A DNA stretch of 64,000 bases from Calothrix sp. NIES-4101 (lineage in GTDB: Bacteria; Cyanobacteriota; Cyanobacteriia; Cyanobacteriales; Nostocaceae), in contig AP018280.1 of assembly GCA_004296455.1 (NCBI GenBank), positions 372,001 to 436,000 on the forward strand, read 5' to 3'. A model generated the notes under the pieces. The model was not told the origin of the DNA and made no database searches. It saw only the letters and a list, made by a program, of their open reading frames with translations. Positions 9,942 to 19,502 of this stretch are shown here, piece after piece. Each line of letters begins with the position of its first letter. Position 1 is the first letter of the stretch. A program made the translations under genes and the position numbers.

Positions 9942-10307
9942 GTGATACATATTGACCAAAAAATTTATGCAATCCAAGACGGTAATGATGTAATTGTGCT
10001 GACACCATTAGGTCGTTTGGACATTACCACAGCTTGGCAATTTCGCTTAAAGTTACAAGAATGTATTTCTAAGCTGAGTCGTCATGTAGTTGTCAATCTT
10101 GGTCAAGTTAACTTTATTGATAGTTCGGGTTTAACTTCCTTGGTTGCGGGAATGCGGGACGCTGATAAAGTTAAAGGTAGTTTCCGAATCTGTAACGTTC
10201 ATCCAGAAGCCAAGTTAGTTTTTGAGGTGACGATGATGGATACTGTATTTGAAATATTTGAGACAGAAGAGGAGGCTTTAGAAGGTGTACCCCGCAGTTT
10301 AGTCTAA
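9942..10307 (+). CDS. STAS-domain anti-sigma factor antagonist
   Basis: A 121-residue single STAS domain of the SpoIIAA type. It would bind an anti-sigma kinase when unphosphorylated and release it when phosphorylated. The conserved phosphoacceptor context DSSG is at residues 60-63, so Ser61 is the expected target; strands IDQKIYAIQDGNDVIVL and GRLDITTAWQF fit the fold. The start is a GTG at 9942 supported by the strong upstream site aaggggggat. No anti-sigma kinase or PP2C phosphatase gene is adjacent, so its partner is encoded elsewhere. Confidence 0.88.
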   Translation: MIHIDQKIYAIQDGNDVIVLTPLGRLDITTAWQFRLKLQECISKLSRHVVVNLGQVNFIDSSGLTSLVAGMRDADKVKGSFRICNVHPEAKLVFEVTMMDTVFEIFETEEEALEGVPRSLV

Positions 10308-10425
10308 GTACAACCTGTATGGTATTTCTACAAAATTGCCGATTTTGCAAATATTTCCATCAAACCTTAATTTTGTTGATTCCAGTCCACAATCTCATAA
10401 CTTCAGATTTTGACAAAAAGTTTAA

Positions 10426-11028
10426 CTAAAAGTTAAATTGCTTTCTCTTGGTGTAGCGATATGGCCCTAAAATCGCTCCCCAAGTAGCTTTTCCCGAATT
10501 TGGGTCTATTCCTTTATCATAAGTTTTTAATTCTTCTTGAGTCACTTCCAATCCTAATGAGACTTGGATTGTGTCCCCCTGGTAAGTGAAAGTGCAACAG
10601 GCTTGAGGTGGTGGCGTAGCCAAAAAATGGTAATGATTTGTTGCCAGTTCGCGAACAGAAACGTTTAAAATGCAACCTGGCAGCAGGTCTAATTGTTCTG
10701 GTGAGAGGTGTTTTAATAAACTTGGGTTACAACCTCCACCAGCTAATGAAAGTGGGTCTTTTGGCATATAGTATTGAATTTGTAATGGCGCTTCGGGATG
10801 ATTACTTTCTCGCAATCGCATGATGCGTTGGCGGTAGGGTTGATCAAGTTTGACTATATTTGCTTGTTCGGCGAATATTGTCAGGCTATCTTCTGAAAAT
10901 ATAGGTATGGGAATTTGCCATAAACGTAAGTGGACATACCAAATAGGGTTATCCAGTGCTTGTTCTCGATTATCAAATTCACCTGCAAGGTAGTTTGCAA
11001 AGGATAATAACTGCGGCGAAAGATGCAT
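10426..11028 (-). CDS. CpcT/CpeT-type phycobilin chromophore lyase
   Basis: Expected to attach a bilin to a cysteine of a phycobiliprotein beta subunit (Cys-153 type site in phycocyanin for CpcT). The protein is about 200 residues from the ATG at 11028; the longer in-frame extension to 11097 is unlikely because family members begin with a MHLSPQLLSFANYLAGEF-like helix. Signatures are NREQALDNPIWYVHLRLWQIP, the SLAGGGCNPSLLKHL block and the C-terminal GIDPNSGKATWGAILGPYRY. No phycobilisome structural genes are nearby. CpcT and CpeT paralogues differ in their target protein, and I cannot decide which this is. Confidence 0.88.
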   Translation of the reverse strand: MHLSPQLLSFANYLAGEFDNREQALDNPIWYVHLRLWQIPIPIFSEDSLTIFAEQANIVKLDQPYRQRIMRLRESNHPEAPLQIQYYMPKDPLSLAGGGCNPSLLKHLSPEQLDLLPGCILNVSVRELATNHYHFLATPPPQACCTFTYQGDTIQVSLGLEVTQEELKTYDKGIDPNSGKATWGAILGPYRYTKRKQFNF

Positions 11029-11249
11029 ATTGTGATGTATTATTAAGTTTAGTTGCTTATGGCTAGTAATCAAAATCTCGTTTTTTTGCCAAAGCAAAAA
11101 AATTTGCTGAAAATTGTTGTAGCTATAATTATCCTAAATTGTTAGGTAAGTTATCAAGTTTCATCACTAATTGAAACTTAGCAAGTGCAACTTCGCCAAC
11201 TTGCCAGCACAATAGAAAATGAATACCAGTCGCCCTTAGAATTATTTTT

Positions 11250-11942
11250 GTGAATAACGTCCGTACTGTTTCCGATACAAAAAAAACTTTCTACGCCCTT
11301 CACACCCGTCCGGTTAACACTATTTATCGTCGGGTTACAGAAGAAATGATGGTAGAAATGCATCTACTATCTGTGAATGTTGATTTTAGCTACAACTCAA
11401 TTTATGCTTTGGGCGTAGTGACTGCGTTCGATCGCTTTATGCAGGGTTATCAACCCGAAACCGATAAAGCGTCAATTTTTAACGCCCTTTGTCAGTCTAT
11501 CGAAACAAATCCTGAACAGTATCAGCAAGATGCTCACAGATTGCAAGAAATTGCCAAAAGTCTTCCTGTCAAAGACTTAGTTGCCTGGCTGAGTCAAACC
11601 CAGCCTCTAGAGCGGGATGGACAATTGCAATCGGAATTACACACTATTGCCAACAATCCCAAATTTAAATACAGTCGCTTGTTTGCGATCGGTTTATTTT
11701 CACTAATTGAGGCAGCTGATCCAGAACTGGTAAAAGACGAAAAACAACGTACCGAAACCTTTAATGCGATCGCTCAAGGTTTGCATATCTCTGATGATAA
11801 ACTCAACAAAGATTTGGAACTATACCGCTCAAACCTAGACAAAATGGCACAAGCAATGGTAGTTATGGCGGATATGGTAGCAGCCGATCGCAAAAAACGC
11901 GAACAACGCTCTCAACAGCAATCACAACAAATTAGTAGCTAG
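11250..11942 (+). CDS. thf1: Photosystem II biogenesis protein Thf1/Psb29
   Basis: A 230-residue helical protein of the Thylakoid formation 1 family, which helps photosystem II assembly and repair and associates with FtsH in studied species. The opening NNVRTVSDTKKTFYALHTRP and the following VNTIYRRVTEEMMVEMHLLS are diagnostic, as is FDRFMQGYQPETDKASIF. The start is GTG at 11250, which gives the normal family N-terminus. The C-terminal tail is glutamine-rich (SQQQSQQISS). It is divergent from the upstream bilin lyase with about 220 bases between them, and convergent with the porin gene. Confidence 0.95.
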   Translation: MNNVRTVSDTKKTFYALHTRPVNTIYRRVTEEMMVEMHLLSVNVDFSYNSIYALGVVTAFDRFMQGYQPETDKASIFNALCQSIETNPEQYQQDAHRLQEIAKSLPVKDLVAWLSQTQPLERDGQLQSELHTIANNPKFKYSRLFAIGLFSLIEAADPELVKDEKQRTETFNAIAQGLHISDDKLNKDLELYRSNLDKMAQAMVVMADMVAADRKKREQRSQQQSQQISS

Positions 11943-12086
11943 GGAAACAAGGAGAACAAGGAAGAAAAACAGTGATATTTCTACCCTTGTCTTCCCCTTT
12001 TTCTACTTATTTGTGAGTTTTCCACCACTCTCGCCATTTTTGACAATTCTGACTGCTGTGTTCCCCTGGGGAGAACCCCCATTCAG

Positions 12087-13757
12087 CTAGAAGCTAAACG
12101 TAGTCCGCAATGCACCAATCACAACATCATCGTTATTATTATTGTGGTCAGGTGCTGTTAACCAAATTACACCCGGCGTAATCGTAATATTGTCGGAGAC
12201 TTTGTATTGGTAAAAAGCTTCGATGTGGTAGGAAGTATCTTGGTCTTTACCATATCCATCGATACTAGAGCCTGTAACTTTTGGCTCCATCCCTACAATT
12301 ACACCAGCCAAGTTACCTTTTTTACCTAAGTCAGGAAAACCGAGAGTTACTGCCCAATTCCAAATATCAAGACTACCACGTTCTACTAATCCACCTTGAG
12401 TGGAAACGTTGCGGGAATTTGTGTATCCCACCCAACCGCCGAGAACAATATTATTACTGATACCCAAGGAAGCTTGTAAACCATAGGAATTACTGGAGAA
12501 CGGTACATCTAAAGCGTCTCCTTCACCATTTCCATCAAAGTCGAATGTACTCAATCTAGAAATTGGATTTGCTCGGGAGCTACCTGCACCAAGTTCCTGC
12601 TTATAAGAATTTATGTAGGTCAAACCGACCGAAATGCGATCGCTTGGTTTAAAGGTTAATTGGGCTAAAGCTCCGTAAGCGCCATCGGTTAAACCAGATT
12701 TTGGAGCAGGATTGTTCGACTCACCAGCCAAATATGCCAAACTCAGAGACAATTTATCCCCAAAATTTTGGGTTATTCCTAAGCCTGCGCCATCCATTTG
12801 ATAGTAAATTGGGTTGCGAGTACCAAAGGTTGACAAAGCTCCAAATGCACCATCGCCATCGAAAATATTGATAGTGCTAGTTACATCATCAGCAGCACCA
12901 GCATTGGCGATCGCAATTACTTCCGTACTTTTACCCAGAGGAAATTTGTACCATAAAGCATCAATGACTGCATCCATGCTGCCGTCATCACCAGCGAAAA
13001 ACAAAGAACCTTCCGGTGTACCAAGTTCGGGATTGAGAATGTTGTTTGCTTGAATCCGCGTAAATAGGGTATCTTCTCCAGAAAAACTAGTGACAAATTC
13101 TACCCGTGCCCTAGCTCCCAAGGTGGTGTTATTATCATTTTTGGGGCTGACACCATTAACATTGTCACCGCTAAAGACATCGCTGATTACACCAACTACC
13201 TGACCTTGCAACTTAGTTGTAGTCGAAAATTGATTCGCTTCCAACTCTGCTGTTCTTACTTCTAAGGCATCAACACGTCCACGCAATGTTGCTAATTCTG
13301 CTGAAAACTCTTCTTGCAACCGGCGTAACTTGTCCAAATCTTCCTTAGTAACTAAATCACCCGTCGCAGTTGCAATTAATTCATTTACCCGTTCCAAACA
13401 GGCATTCAAACCAGCAGCAAACTCATACCGTGTCATCGCTCGATTCCCACGATAAGTGCCATTGGTGTATCCGGCAATACATCCGTAACGTTCGACTAAA
13501 GATTGTAGCGCTTGAAATGCCCAGTCTGTCGGTTGTACATCAGATAGTTGGGAGACTGAAGTCACCTGTGAGATTATAGTTGGCTGGGAAATATTGTTAG
13601 TTAGATTAACTGGAGTGTTCGCAGAATCTTTTGATGCTGATAACGCTTCTTGAGCGATCGCTACGTGACTGCCAAGAAGTATTAGTGTTGAATTAACTAC
13701 AATAGTTGCAACAAAAAATGCTGGATTAGCAACTAAGATTTTTTGAAAATTTTGCAT
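12087..13757 (-). CDS. SLH-domain iron-uptake-type porin (cyanobacterial OprB-like)
   Basis: Outer-membrane beta-barrel of 556 residues. From the ATG at 13757 it has a signal peptide (hydrophobic VATIVVNSTLILLGSHVAIAQ), one SLH domain at about residues 65-125 (VQPTDWAFQALQSLVERYGC, then NRAMTRYEFAAGLNACLERV) that anchors to the peptidoglycan-linked polymer, a coiled coil (about 130-175) and a C-terminal barrel ending in Phe. This is the typical Som/iron-uptake porin family. A GTG 12 bases upstream is in frame, but the ATG is the better start. It is divergent from znuA with a metal-type palindrome between, which fits a role in letting metals cross the outer membrane. Confidence 0.9.
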   Translation of the reverse strand: MQNFQKILVANPAFFVATIVVNSTLILLGSHVAIAQEALSASKDSANTPVNLTNNISQPTIISQVTSVSQLSDVQPTDWAFQALQSLVERYGCIAGYTNGTYRGNRAMTRYEFAAGLNACLERVNELIATATGDLVTKEDLDKLRRLQEEFSAELATLRGRVDALEVRTAELEANQFSTTTKLQGQVVGVISDVFSGDNVNGVSPKNDNNTTLGARARVEFVTSFSGEDTLFTRIQANNILNPELGTPEGSLFFAGDDGSMDAVIDALWYKFPLGKSTEVIAIANAGAADDVTSTINIFDGDGAFGALSTFGTRNPIYYQMDGAGLGITQNFGDKLSLSLAYLAGESNNPAPKSGLTDGAYGALAQLTFKPSDRISVGLTYINSYKQELGAGSSRANPISRLSTFDFDGNGEGDALDVPFSSNSYGLQASLGISNNIVLGGWVGYTNSRNVSTQGGLVERGSLDIWNWAVTLGFPDLGKKGNLAGVIVGMEPKVTGSSIDGYGKDQDTSYHIEAFYQYKVSDNITITPGVIWLTAPDHNNNNDDVVIGALRTTFSF

Positions 13758-14096
13758 TATACCCCTCACATTCCTATTTTATCGCCAAAGATGCACTATC
13801 TATGGCAATCTTTATTAATAAATAATCTCATTAGATTATCAGATTTAAAAGCTGAATTAACTAGAATTTTCAATCAAGAATTTTCAATCAAGAATCTAGC
13901 AATAGGAATGATTGAGTCTTGATGCAGAAAATGCATCTATACGATGCAAATTACTGATTCCAGATCAATTTCAAAATGAGCTTTAGGTAATATAGTCTAT
14001 AGATAATGAGAATAATTATTGTCATGGTATATATTTACATTACAATTAGCTTTGTTGTCAATAGTGAGCGTTCTCTGACGAAGAGGGGAAAAAGGA
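13758..14096. promoter_or_regulatory. divergent regulatory region between the porin and znuA
   Basis: A 339-base region with unusual repeat density. A 14-bp unit (gaattttcaatcaa) is repeated twice head to tail at 13864-13891, followed by a partial copy. The inverted pair GATGCA/TGCATC lies at 13921-13937. The strong Fur/Zur-like palindrome lies at 14007-14024. Promoters for both directions should be here but are not individually assigned. Confidence 0.6.
14007..14024. promoter_or_regulatory. Fur/Zur-type operator palindrome
   Basis: TGAGAATAATTATTGTCA is an 18-bp palindrome with one mismatched pair, ending 72 bases before the znuA ATG. Its AT-rich tgA-AAT/ATT-tCA character resembles the binding sites of the Fur superfamily, and Zur sites in studied cyanobacteria have similar TGATAAT-like half-sites. 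Next to a zinc-type importer, Zur is the likeliest regulator; FurA or another member remains possible. Confidence 0.65.
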
Positions 14097-15158
14097 ATGG
14101 AAATGAAAAAGACTGTTGCTGAAAATAACTTGGTTGTAAGTCGTTATCGCCCAAGAAGAAGTAATATTCAACCTCGCACTATCAATTTATTGGTACTGTT
14201 TCTTATGGGGTTGGTTGCGGGTTGTAACCAGTCAGCTAGTAACCAAGCTACAACTGCTGAGACTTCACCCCCAGCCCAAGAAGTTACTGCGACACCTTCA
14301 ATAACAGCAAACTCAAACAAAAAAAAAGTTGTGACAACGTTCTTGCCGATGTACTGGTTTACTAAAGCAGTAGCAGGAGAGACAGCAAATGTGGAAATCT
14401 TAATCAGACCAGGTATAGAAGTTCATGAGTATCAAGCGACACCAGAGAATGTCAAGGCAATTACAGATGCAGATATACTGGTGAAAAATGGTCTAGGGCT
14501 AGAAGAATTTCTCGGAGATACAGTCAAAAATGCTCAGAACAAGAAATTACAAGAAGTAGACGCAAGTAAAGGGATTCAAGTTTTGAATAAAACCTCTCCC
14601 GTGGAAAAAGTAGTGAAAGAAAAAGGAGATGATCATGATCATGAACACGCAGAAGGAAATCCTCACGTTTGGATCGATCCAGTTTTAGCCAAGCAGCAAG
14701 TAAGTAATATTCGTGATGCTTTAATTACCGCAGACCCTGCAAATAAAGGGATATATACAGCAAATGCAGCAGCATATATTCAAGAACTGGACAATTTGCA
14801 CAGCGAATTTGAACAAGTGTTTAAAAAAACACCTAACTGTACTTTTATTACCTTTCACGATGCATATCCATATCTAGCCAAGCGTTATAGTCTCCAACAA
14901 GTTGCAGTTGTGGAGATACCCGAAGACCAACTAGCGCCAGATGAAATTCAAAAAGTAATTAATACTGTCAAAAAATATAAAGTCAAAACTTTGCTGGGCG
15001 AACCAGGTACAGATAATAAATTGTTAAATAGTCTTTCTAAAGACTTAAATTTGACATTACAAGAAATTGACCCTTTAGAGTCAGGTGAACAAAATCCACA
15101 ATATTATTTTCAAGCAATGAGAAAAAATTTGAAAACTTTGGAATCTGCCTGTAAATAA
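14097..15158 (+). CDS. znuA: Zinc/manganese ABC transporter substrate-binding lipoprotein ZnuA
   Basis: A cluster A-I metal-binding lipoprotein of 353 residues. It has a signal peptide ending in the lipobox LVAGC (Cys43) and a core from about residue 75. Candidate metal ligands are His110 (GIEVHEYQATP), His190 (NPHVW), His255 (TFHDAYPY) and Asp307 (EPGTDN). The short His/Asp-rich loop at 177-190 (GDDHDHEHAEGNPH) is characteristic of zinc-type members and makes zinc the likelier metal. RBS aaaaagga precedes the ATG at 14097; the next Met, two codons on, is equally usable. Downstream at 15250 is znuC, but no permease gene follows, so the transporter is incomplete in this window. Confidence 0.9.
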   Translation: MEMKKTVAENNLVVSRYRPRRSNIQPRTINLLVLFLMGLVAGCNQSASNQATTAETSPPAQEVTATPSITANSNKKKVVTTFLPMYWFTKAVAGETANVEILIRPGIEVHEYQATPENVKAITDADILVKNGLGLEEFLGDTVKNAQNKKLQEVDASKGIQVLNKTSPVEKVVKEKGDDHDHEHAEGNPHVWIDPVLAKQQVSNIRDALITADPANKGIYTANAAAYIQELDNLHSEFEQVFKKTPNCTFITFHDAYPYLAKRYSLQQVAVVEIPEDQLAPDEIQKVINTVKKYKVKTLLGEPGTDNKLLNSLSKDLNLTLQEIDPLESGEQNPQYYFQAMRKNLKTLESACK

Positions 15159-15249
15159 GCTAGTACTTAGGAGTTAGTGGTTAATAATTATAACCTATCA
15201 ATAATTGATCATCATTAACGTGCCATCTATCAATAATTATTTTTGAGCA

Positions 15250-16041
15250 ATGACAATTGATGCTGCTGTTCTGAAAGTCGAAGGTTTAACTGTGTTCCAA
15301 GGTAATTATTTGACACTTCGTGACGTTTCATTTGAATTACTATCAGGAACTAATACTGCAATAGTGGGCCCAAACGGTGCGGGGAAAAGTACATTAGTGC
15401 AAGCTATTTTAGATTTAATCCCTCATAGTAGCGGTACAGTTAATATTTTTGGTCGTCCGATTTCACGTTTAGGTAATTTGCGATTGCAAATAGGCTACAT
15501 GCCACAAAATTTTATTTTTGACCGTAGTTTTCCAATTTCGGTTGGTGAATTAGTTGGTTTGGGATGGGTGAGGGAGTCGAAAAGCGACAACAGAAACAAT
15601 AAAAATGGATTTTTGCGGAATTTATTTCAGCCGGATCGGGAAAAATTAGCAGCAGTGGAAAAGGCTTTACAACGAACCGATGCATTACATTTACGAAATC
15701 AAGCCATCGGCACCCTAAGCGGAGGACAATTCAAACGGGTATTACTTGCTTACTGTTTAGTCATGCCGCGAAAATTACTAGTATTAGATGAAGCTTTTGC
15801 TGGAGTAGACGCACAGGGTACAGCTGAATTTTACGACTTACTGAATGAATTAAAACAACAAGAAGGATGGACAGTTTTGCAGGTTTCCCATGATATTGAT
15901 ATGGTAAATCGACATTGCGATCGCGTTATTTGCCTGAACCAAACCATAGTATGTACTGGCAAACCAGAAATTGCGCTCTCACCTCAAAACCTTCTCGCTA
16001 CCTACGGTCCTAATTTTAGTTACTACCATCACCGACATTGA
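15250..16041 (+). CDS. znuC: Zinc/manganese ABC transporter ATP-binding protein ZnuC
   Basis: ABC ATPase of 263 residues. Walker A GPNGAGKST is at residues 40-48, the Q-loop at IGYMPQNF, the signature LSGGQFKRV follows, and Walker B is LLVLDEAF. The protein ends with a His-rich YYHHRH. The class matches metal-type ABC ATPases, and the placement 90 bases after znuA supports a shared role. The expected membrane permease (znuB) would normally adjoin; here the next gene is the convergent ndhJ, so it must be elsewhere, or the two genes serve a permease at another site. A bidirectional hairpin separates it from ndhJ. Confidence 0.9.
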   Translation: MTIDAAVLKVEGLTVFQGNYLTLRDVSFELLSGTNTAIVGPNGAGKSTLVQAILDLIPHSSGTVNIFGRPISRLGNLRLQIGYMPQNFIFDRSFPISVGELVGLGWVRESKSDNRNNKNGFLRNLFQPDREKLAAVEKALQRTDALHLRNQAIGTLSGGQFKRVLLAYCLVMPRKLLVLDEAFAGVDAQGTAEFYDLLNELKQQEGWTVLQVSHDIDMVNRHCDRVICLNQTIVCTGKPEIALSPQNLLATYGPNFSYYHHRH

Positions 16042-16049
16042 TGCAAAAT

Positions 16050-16076
16050 GAGGGTTAATTGATGAAATTAACCCTC
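16050..16076. terminator. bidirectional terminator between znuC and ndhJ
   Basis: The 11-bp perfect stem GAGGGTTAATT/AATTAACCCTC has a 5-base loop and lies 9 bases after the znuC stop. The reverse orientation is followed by cattttgc, so it can also serve the ndhCKJ operon. Confidence 0.65.
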
Positions 16077-16092
16077 TGAGAATATCACTTAA

Positions 16093-16593
16093 TCAATAAG
16101 CATCTTGTAACTCGTAGAAATCAGGGGAAACATAATCTTTACGTAATGGATATCCCACCCAATCTTCGGGCATCAAAATCCGTTTTAAGTTGGGATGTCC
16201 TTCGTAAACAATCCCATACATATCGTAAGATTCCCGTTCTTGCCAATCGGCAGTTTTCCAAATCCAGTAGACTGAAGCGACTCTGGGATTCTCACGAGGT
16301 AGAAATACTTTTATTCGTACTTCTTCAGGCCTGTCAGCGTTATCACTGACCTTAATTAAATGATACATGCTGACTAAGTCTTGTCCTGCTCCCATATCAA
16401 TACCACATTGGCATTGTAGGTAATTAAATCCGTAGGCATACAAAGCCGTACAAATTGGTAGCAAGAAATCAGCTTCAACCTTGATAATCTCAACGTTGTT
16501 ACGATCTAACTCCAACGACTCATGTTCAAAGCCATTTTCAGTCAGCCATTGGGACACTTTACCCACTTGTGCGATCGCTTGTTCTTCAGCCAC
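16093..16593 (-). CDS. ndhJ: NAD(P)H-quinone oxidoreductase subunit J
   Basis: A 166-residue peripheral-arm subunit (the 30-kDa / NuoC type) of the photosynthetic NDH-1 complex. Visible signature: [19 protein letters not shown], then [20 protein letters not shown] and [20 protein letters not shown]. Last gene of the ndhCKJ operon; its start overlaps the end of ndhK by 8 bases, a sign of coupled translation. Confidence 0.96.
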   Translation of the reverse strand: MAEEQAIAQVGKVSQWLTENGFEHESLELDRNNVEIIKVEADFLLPICTALYAYGFNYLQCQCGIDMGAGQDLVSMYHLIKVSDNADRPEEVRIKVFLPRENPRVASVYWIWKTADWQERESYDMYGIVYEGHPNLKRILMPEDWVGYPLRKDYVSPDFYELQDAY

Positions 16594-17335
16594 GTTGGGT
16601 TGCCTCCTTCTGCTTCTGGGATGTAAGCAGCGCTGGTGGTACGGGCATACCCATGCCTTCAGTTAGTTCTTTGGGTGGGGTGTAGCGAGCGTCTGACTGC
16701 ATATACTTACCAGTCAAAATTGGCTCAACTTGCTTCATGTTATGCATAGTGCTGTAATAGCGGTGAGTTTGTTTAATAACTCCGCGCTCCTGCATCGAAT
16801 CATCAGATATTTTCTTCCGCAGCTTAATAATCGCGTCCATAATCGCTTCTGGACGGGGAGGGCAACCTGGTAAGTAAACATCTACTGGTATAAGTTTATC
16901 TACACCGCGCACTGCACTTGGTGAGTCAACGCTAAACATTCCACCAGTAATCGTACAAGCCCCCATGGCAATCACATACTTGGGTTCGGGCATTTGTTCG
17001 TAAAGACGTACCAACTGGGGTGCCATCTTCATCGTAATTGTCCCTGCCGTGATGATTAAATCGGCTTGACGGGGGCTAGAACGGGGAATTAGTCCAAAAC
17101 GGTCAAAATCAAATCGCGAGCCAATCATGGCTGCAAATTCAATAAAGCAGCAAGCTGTACCAAATAGTAGGGGCCACAAACTCGAAAGTCTTGCCCAGTT
17201 ATAAAGGTCATCAACGGTTGTTAAAATGACATTTTCCGACAGTTCTTGAGTAACTGTCGGACGCTGAATCGGGTTGAGAATACGCTCTGTTTGTTGCTGG
17301 GCGATGTCTTTCGCCGAATTAGCATCTAAGACCAT
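16586..17335 (-). CDS. ndhK: NAD(P)H-quinone oxidoreductase subunit K
   Basis: A 249-residue peripheral-arm subunit carrying the terminal N2 iron-sulfur cluster that passes electrons to plastoquinone. The cluster cysteines are visible in [22 protein letters not shown] and [10 protein letters not shown], including the consecutive Cys pair of this family. The C-terminus extends past about residue 200 with a poorly conserved tail, as in other cyanobacteria. Overlaps ndhC upstream by 10 bases and ndhJ downstream by 8. Confidence 0.97.
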   Translation of the reverse strand: MVLDANSAKDIAQQQTERILNPIQRPTVTQELSENVILTTVDDLYNWARLSSLWPLLFGTACCFIEFAAMIGSRFDFDRFGLIPRSSPRQADLIITAGTITMKMAPQLVRLYEQMPEPKYVIAMGACTITGGMFSVDSPSAVRGVDKLIPVDVYLPGCPPRPEAIMDAIIKLRKKISDDSMQERGVIKQTHRYYSTMHNMKQVEPILTGKYMQSDARYTPPKELTEGMGMPVPPALLTSQKQKEATQRG

Positions 17336-17688
17336 TCCAAAGCTCCTTTACGCCATGCGTAAACTAGGGCAACTACAAGAATTGCGATAAATATTAGCGC
17401 TTCAATAAACGCCAACAAACCTAGACGGTGGAAAGCAACCGCCCAAGGATACAAAAATACAGTCTCGACATCAAAGACTACAAAGACAAGCGCAAACATG
17501 TAGTAACGAATGTTGAACTGAATCCAGGCTCCGCCAATCGGTTCCATTCCGGATTCATATGTGGTGCGCCGTTCTGGGTTGCGACTGCTGGGTCGCAGGA
17601 GTTTTGACGCACTCAGAGCTAGGGCTGGTACTAGGCTACAAATAATCAGGAAGCCTAGAAGGTATTCGTAACCGCTAAGGACAAACAC
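17326..17688 (-). CDS. ndhC: NAD(P)H-quinone oxidoreductase subunit 3
   Basis: A 120-residue membrane subunit with three predicted helices (residues about 5-28, 60-85, 90-115). The conserved loop [16 protein letters not shown] and the [16 protein letters not shown] segment identify it as the NuoA/ND3 type. First gene of the ndhCKJ operon, which runs on the minus strand. The upstream region to 17813 separates it from the divergent rubredoxin gene and should hold promoters for both. Confidence 0.97.
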   Translation of the reverse strand: MFVLSGYEYLLGFLIICSLVPALALSASKLLRPSSRNPERRTTYESGMEPIGGAWIQFNIRYYMFALVFVVFDVETVFLYPWAVAFHRLGLLAFIEALIFIAILVVALVYAWRKGALEWS

Positions 17689-17908
17689 AATATATATCTA
17701 CCGCCAGAGTGAAATTGAGTGAATTAACTTTGTTACCTTAATTTACATACATTATATCGCCTTGGGATTTTTGAATCTTAGAAAACAGATGCAGAGGTAA
17801 TTTGAATCGTTTTTGGTTGTGATAGAAAAACCTAACAGTTGTGTCATAATTTGTAACGTATATTTAATATTTCACCTCGCCTGTCAATTACCCATTGCAT
17901 CTGTAACC

Positions 17909-18304
17909 ATGAGCGAACAAGGTAACGAACCAGCAGTCGAAGCGACTGTTGAGACAAATGTTGAGACAGACGTTGATACGCCTGTTGAAACAACAGAGTT
18001 AGACCGCTACGAGTGTCGAGCCTGCGGTTACGTGTACGAACCGAATAAGGGAGATGATAAACGCGATATTGTTGCGGGTACACCTTTTGAGGAGTTAGCA
18101 ATCAATTGGCGTTGTCCAGTTTGTGGTGCGAAGAAAGCCGCTTTTGCCAATATTGGGCCTGCTGGTCTGGCATCGGGTTTTAAAGAAAACCTCGGTTTTG
18201 GATTGGGCGTAAATAATTTGACTCCAACACAAAAGAATATTTTGATTTTCGGTGGTTTGGGAATAGGTTTTTTACTCTTTATCAGTTTGTATGGTTTGCA
18301 GTAA
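17909..18304 (+). CDS. rubA: Membrane-anchored rubredoxin RubA
   Basis: A rubredoxin with a C-terminal membrane anchor, 131 residues from the ATG at 17909. The mononuclear iron site is YECRACGYVY at about residues 42-51 and WRCPVCGAKK at about 78-87. An acidic, Thr/Val-rich N-terminal tail precedes it and a hydrophobic helix (LIFGGLGIGFLLFISLYGL) ends it. RubA is required for photosystem assembly in studied cyanobacteria and green algae. The frame continues upstream to 17813, but the extra residues are not rubredoxin-like. It heads the rubA-ycf48-psbEFLJ cluster. Confidence 0.92.
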   Translation: MSEQGNEPAVEATVETNVETDVDTPVETTELDRYECRACGYVYEPNKGDDKRDIVAGTPFEELAINWRCPVCGAKKAAFANIGPAGLASGFKENLGFGLGVNNLTPTQKNILIFGGLGIGFLLFISLYGLQ

Positions 18305-18482
18305 AGAAGTGAGAAACAGGGAAATGTAGAGAGACTAGAGATGTATGTGTCAGAGAAAAGGGTAAATATTACAGTCAATATAGCCCATATCTCACCTTCT
18401 TTAATTCTTTTACATAACCCAGTTTTGTGACCTATACCTCAATTTTTTAGATAAATTTACATCAATACCAAACAGAATACTG

Positions 18483-19502
18483 ATGCTGGCAATTTCAAGA
18501 TTTTGGCGAAAATTATTGGCTGTAGTGGTGGTTATTGTGGCTTGTGCTGGTTGCAGTAGCGTCCCCTCTACAGGATACAATCCTTGGGAATTAATTTCTG
18601 TGCCTACTGAGGCAAAACTACTTGACATTGCTTTTGTGGATGCCTCCTCCCATGGATTTTTGGTAGGTAGCGATTCTACTTTGCTGGAAACGAAAGATGG
18701 TGGAAATAGTTGGGATGCGATCGCACTCCAACTTGATGAGGAAACTTTCCGCTTTAACTCAGTGAGTTTCTCTGGTAAGGAAGGCTGGATTGTTGGCGAA
18801 CCTTCGTTAATGTTACATACCACTGATGAAGGTAAGTCTTGGTCGCGCATTCCCCTCAGCGAAAAGTTACCAGGTAGCCCGATAAACATTGTTGCTTTAG
18901 GTGCCAATAAAGCCGAAATGGTCACCAATGTTGGTGCTATCTATGAAACTAACGATGGCGGTAAAAACTGGAAAGCTCAAGTTGCCGAAGCCGTTGGTTT
19001 TGTTCGCAATATCAAGCGATCGGCTGATGGTAAATATGTTGCGGTTTCCGCGAAAGGTAACTTTTACTCAACCTGGGAACCTGGACAAACTGCTTGGGTT
19101 CCTCACAACCGCAATAGTTCACGCCGAGTCGAAAATATGGGCTTTACCAACGAAGGACAAATGTGGATGCTTGCCCGTGGTGGTCAAGTTCAGTACAGTA
19201 ATCCTGAAAATCCCGAAGAATGGCTGGAAGCACAATATCCCGAACTCTCTACCAGTTGGGGTTTGCTAGATTTGGCATATCGCACCCCCGATGAAGTTTG
19301 GGTAGGTGGTGGTAGCGGTAACTTGCTAAGGAGTGCTGATGGTGGAAAGACTTGGGAAAAAGACCGTGATGTTGAAGAAGTCCCTGCCAACCTTTCTAAA
19401 ATCGTCTTTTTATCACCTGAAAAAGGTTTTATTATTGGCGATCGCGGTGGCTATTTACTCAAATATCAACCCAATGTTGTATCTGAAGGTAAGTCAGCTT
19501 AA
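18483..19502 (+). CDS. ycf48: Photosystem II assembly factor Ycf48 (HCF136)
   Basis: A lumenal lipoprotein of 339 residues that assists early photosystem II assembly by acting on precursor D1 in studied species. Signal peptide with lipobox VACAGC is at residues about 15-24. The rest is a beta-propeller built from repeats containing TxDGGxxW motifs, for example ETKDGGNSW, ETNDGGKNW, RSADGGKTW and HTTDEGKSW. It lies between rubA and psbE, the conserved cyanobacterial order. A shadow frame inside it is rejected. Confidence 0.96.
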   Translation: MLAISRFWRKLLAVVVVIVACAGCSSVPSTGYNPWELISVPTEAKLLDIAFVDASSHGFLVGSDSTLLETKDGGNSWDAIALQLDEETFRFNSVSFSGKEGWIVGEPSLMLHTTDEGKSWSRIPLSEKLPGSPINIVALGANKAEMVTNVGAIYETNDGGKNWKAQVAEAVGFVRNIKRSADGKYVAVSAKGNFYSTWEPGQTAWVPHNRNSSRRVENMGFTNEGQMWMLARGGQVQYSNPENPEEWLEAQYPELSTSWGLLDLAYRTPDEVWVGGGSGNLLRSADGGKTWEKDRDVEEVPANLSKIVFLSPEKGFIIGDRGGYLLKYQPNVVSEGKSA

